The translations under genes and the position numbers were made by a program. A stretch of DNA of 5,738 nucleotides from Candidatus Saccharimonadota bacterium (lineage in GTDB: Bacteria > Patescibacteriota > Saccharimonadia > Saccharimonadales > UBA4665), in contig JARIHJ010000066.1 in NCBI GenBank assembly GCA_029288335.1, forward strand, positions 1 through 5,738, read 5' to 3'. This document shows positions 4,448-5,738 of the stretch, piece by piece. Each line of letters begins with the position of its first letter. Within the stretch, counting starts at the first letter, position 1. The notes under the pieces were generated by a model. That model did no database searches. It worked only from the letters and a program-made list of their open reading frames with translations, and was not told where the DNA came from.

Positions 4448-4894
4448 TTGGACAGTCCGCCACAATTTGATCCGTCAGGCTTTAGCAATGAGCCTTACGT
4501 TCGGCGTATCGAAAAGCCGTGGGGTTATGAATTGCACTGGGTACGCGCCGATGAGCCTTATATGGGCAAATTGATCCATCTTAATGCCGGCGCTCGCTGG
4601 AGCCTACAATTGCACGACCAAAAACAGGAAAGCTGGCTGCTAATCAGCGGCCGCGCTAGACTGATTTGGGAAAATAGCCACGGTAAACTAGTGGAAACTG
4701 AGTTGCGATCAGGGCAAGGCTACAGCATTAAAGTCGGCCAGAAACACCGAATGCAAGGCATTACCGACTGCGATATCGTCGAAGTCTCGACACCTGAAGC
4801 AGGTACGACTTGGCGGCTTGAGGACGATTATGCCCGTCCGAATGAAACGCCGGAGGAGCGACGCAAAGAGCGCGGCGACACTAGCACCCTATAA
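4448..4894 (+). CDS. cupin, mannose-6-phosphate isomerase type II-like
   Basis: 148-residue single-domain cupin resembling the isomerase domain at the C-terminus of bifunctional ManC/AlgA proteins. Seen: RIEKPWGYELHW (20-31), matching the R-PWG-Y opening of that family; WSLQLHDQKQESW (51-63), matching LSLQxHxxRxExW, with candidate metal ligands Q54, H56 and E61; H100 in GQKHRMQ; IVEVSTPE (110-117); and the closing LEDDYARP (124-131). The isomerase Arg after the first histidine is Lys or Gln here. It may interconvert fructose-6-P and mannose-6-P or act on another phosphosugar; the nucleotidyltransferase half of ManC is absent. Start TTG 4448 is chosen because AGGAGG lies exactly 6 bases upstream and no ATG fits. 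DUF1361 follows after 17 bases but has its own -10 box. Confidence 0.85.
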   Translation: MDSPPQFDPSGFSNEPYVRRIEKPWGYELHWVRADEPYMGKLIHLNAGARWSLQLHDQKQESWLLISGRARLIWENSHGKLVETELRSGQGYSIKVGQKHRMQGITDCDIVEVSTPEAGTTWRLEDDYARPNETPEERRKERGDTSTL

Positions 4895-4898
4895 GCGG

Positions 4899-4904
4899 TA
4901 TAAT
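4899..4904 (+). promoter_or_regulatory. -10 box of the DUF1361 gene, leaderless-type
   Basis: Consensus TATAAT in the 17-base gap after the cupin stop codon, ending 7 bases before the ATG at 4912. No Shine-Dalgarno lies between them, so a transcript starting at the ATG is expected. No convincing -35 is seen. Confidence 0.55.
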
Positions 4905-4911
4905 TATCAGA

Positions 4912-5610
4912 ATGGGACTGAGCCGAGCCAGCACTTCGCTTGTGTTAACGCTCGCCGGCGCTAGCGCTGTTAGCTTGATCTTTTATGTGTTTGGCGTGAT
5001 GTTGAATCACGGCAGCGACTATTATTATTTGATCTGGAATTTATTTCTGGCGTGGCTACCGCTGGCCTTCGCGTATCTATTAGTTAAGTATCTGCATAGC
5101 GGCCATCTCTGGTCGAGCTGGCGCGGGCTGGCGTTGACGTTTTTGTGGCTGGTGTTTTTGCCGAATAGCTTTTACCTCATTAGCGATTTCGTGCATTTGT
5201 TTGACATAACTTCGGCCAACATTACTTATAACATTGCGATGCTGGGCTCATTTGCGTTTGACGGGCTGGCGCTCGGCTTCTTGAGCTTGTGGGCGGTGCA
5301 TCGGCAGCTAATTGACCGCGGCCACAGCGTGCGTCTGAGTTGGTCTCTTGTTGGGCTAGTGCTACTGATTGCCAGCTATGCCGTTTACCTAGGGCGCTAT
5401 ATCCGATTGAACTCCTGGGATGTTTTCACTAATTTCAGCTCGGTGCTTTTTAGCGTTTCTGATCAGTTATTTCATCCCAGCGGCTACCCAGCGATCATCG
5501 GCGTGACTCTGAGTTTCTTCTTGCTGCTAGCGACGATCTACGTTGTGGTTTGGCGGCTGGCCGGCTTGACTAATATAATTGAGGCTAATGAGAGAAGAAA
5601 TAGCCGCTAG
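4912..5610 (+). CDS. DUF1361 integral membrane protein
   Basis: 232 residues with about six hydrophobic helices: roughly 9-31, 38-59, 72-90, 104-130, 144-162 and 193-216. It belongs to the DUF1361 family by its hallmark segments: YLIWNLFLAWLPL (39-51), FLPNSFYLISDFVHL (82-96) and GRYIRLNSWD (161-170). The family's function is unknown to me; the conserved polar residues N84, D92, H95, R162, R165, N167 and D170 near helix ends could form a site at the membrane face. The C-terminal tail (EANERRNSR) is basic and probably cytoplasmic. The ATG is chosen from the -10 box 7 bases upstream and the amphipathic N-terminus. The last 23 bases overlap argS in another frame. Confidence 0.9.
   Translation: MGLSRASTSLVLTLAGASAVSLIFYVFGVMLNHGSDYYYLIWNLFLAWLPLAFAYLLVKYLHSGHLWSSWRGLALTFLWLVFLPNSFYLISDFVHLFDITSANITYNIAMLGSFAFDGLALGFLSLWAVHRQLIDRGHSVRLSWSLVGLVLLIASYAVYLGRYIRLNSWDVFTNFSSVLFSVSDQLFHPSGYPAIIGVTLSFFLLLATIYVVVWRLAGLTNIIEANERRNSR
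5574..5579 (+). promoter_or_regulatory. candidate -10 box of argS inside the DUF1361 gene
   Basis: Consensus TATAAT ends 8 bases before the argS ATG, within the DUF1361 3' coding end. It would allow argS to be transcribed independently from its start codon. A weak GAGG (5581-5584) sits only 3 bases before the ATG. Codons for Asn-Ile-Ile produce the motif, so chance is possible. Confidence 0.4.
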
Positions 5611-5738
5611 TATCGTAAGCGCGGTGAAAGAATTGTTCGGCGTGGAAGCGAGCGTCGAACTGGTTCGGCCTGCGACGGAGTTCGGCGACTATTCGACTAA
5701 TGTCGCGTTGCAATTAGCTGCTAAGGTAGGCAAGAATC
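5588..5738 (+). CDS. argS: arginyl-tRNA synthetase, N-terminal 50 codons
   Basis: Class I synthetase that charges tRNA-Arg with arginine in the cytoplasm; only the start is in the window. The translation begins MREEIAASIVSAVKELFG and continues VELVRPATEFGDYSTNVALQLAAKVGKN. This is the N-terminal tRNA-recognition domain of ArgS, whose hallmark P-x(3-5)-FGDYxxNxAL is present at about residues 28-41. The catalytic HIGH motif lies beyond the window. The ATG sits 23 bases inside the DUF1361 gene; a weak GAGG and a TATAAT box precede it. Confidence 0.9.
   Translation, partial: MREEIAASIVSAVKELFGVEASVELVRPATEFGDYSTNVALQLAAKVGKN

Overview
The window looks like chromosomal DNA from a bacterium of the Candidate Phyla Radiation (Patescibacteria), most likely Candidatus Saccharibacteria (TM7) or a close relative. 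Four things suggest this: a shortened GroES; a GroEL with an extra segment near residues 436-455; a protein with an acidic disordered N-terminus and a helical C-terminal domain of a kind I associate with Saccharibacteria (from memory, not searched); and compact gene packing. The standard bacterial genetic code fits, because no gene needs UGA read as an amino acid. The phylum call is inference.

Layout. Positions 1-625 (minus strand) hold the N-terminal two thirds of an arginase. The gap at 626-785 contains two large, nearly perfect inverted repeats side by side: a three-way-junction fold (657-721) and a long hairpin (723-778). Next is a small basic protein of unknown function (786-1148, minus). 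Its GC-rich codon use is unlike any neighbour, so it may have been acquired. It shares a divergent promoter region with an unrecognised 158-residue protein (1237-1713, plus). The groES-groEL chaperonin operon follows (1807-3785, plus). Its sigma70-type promoter (1710-1738) carries a CIRCE operator over the -10 box, the signature of HrcA repression. Convergent to groEL is the acidic protein gene (3793-4383, minus). It is divergent from a cupin of the mannose-6-phosphate isomerase type (4448-4894, plus), and their -10 boxes overlap almost completely. Then come a six-helix membrane protein of the DUF1361 family (4912-5610) and the first 50 codons of arginyl-tRNA synthetase, which overlaps its 3' end (5588-5738).

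Function. The only clear functional unit is the heat-shock chaperonin operon. The flanking genes look like independent housekeeping or accessory genes. A recurring expression theme stands out. Arginase, the 158-residue protein, DUF1361 and argS have strong -10 boxes ending only 6-8 bases before the start codon, with no or only weak Shine-Dalgarno sequence, as expected for leaderless mRNAs. groES, groEL, the cupin, the acidic protein and the GC-rich gene have clear Shine-Dalgarno sequences.

Outside these genes the only stretch without a gene longer than 100 bases is 626-785, which is filled by the inverted repeats. I see no tRNA, rRNA, CRISPR array, insertion sequence or convincing intrinsic terminator.
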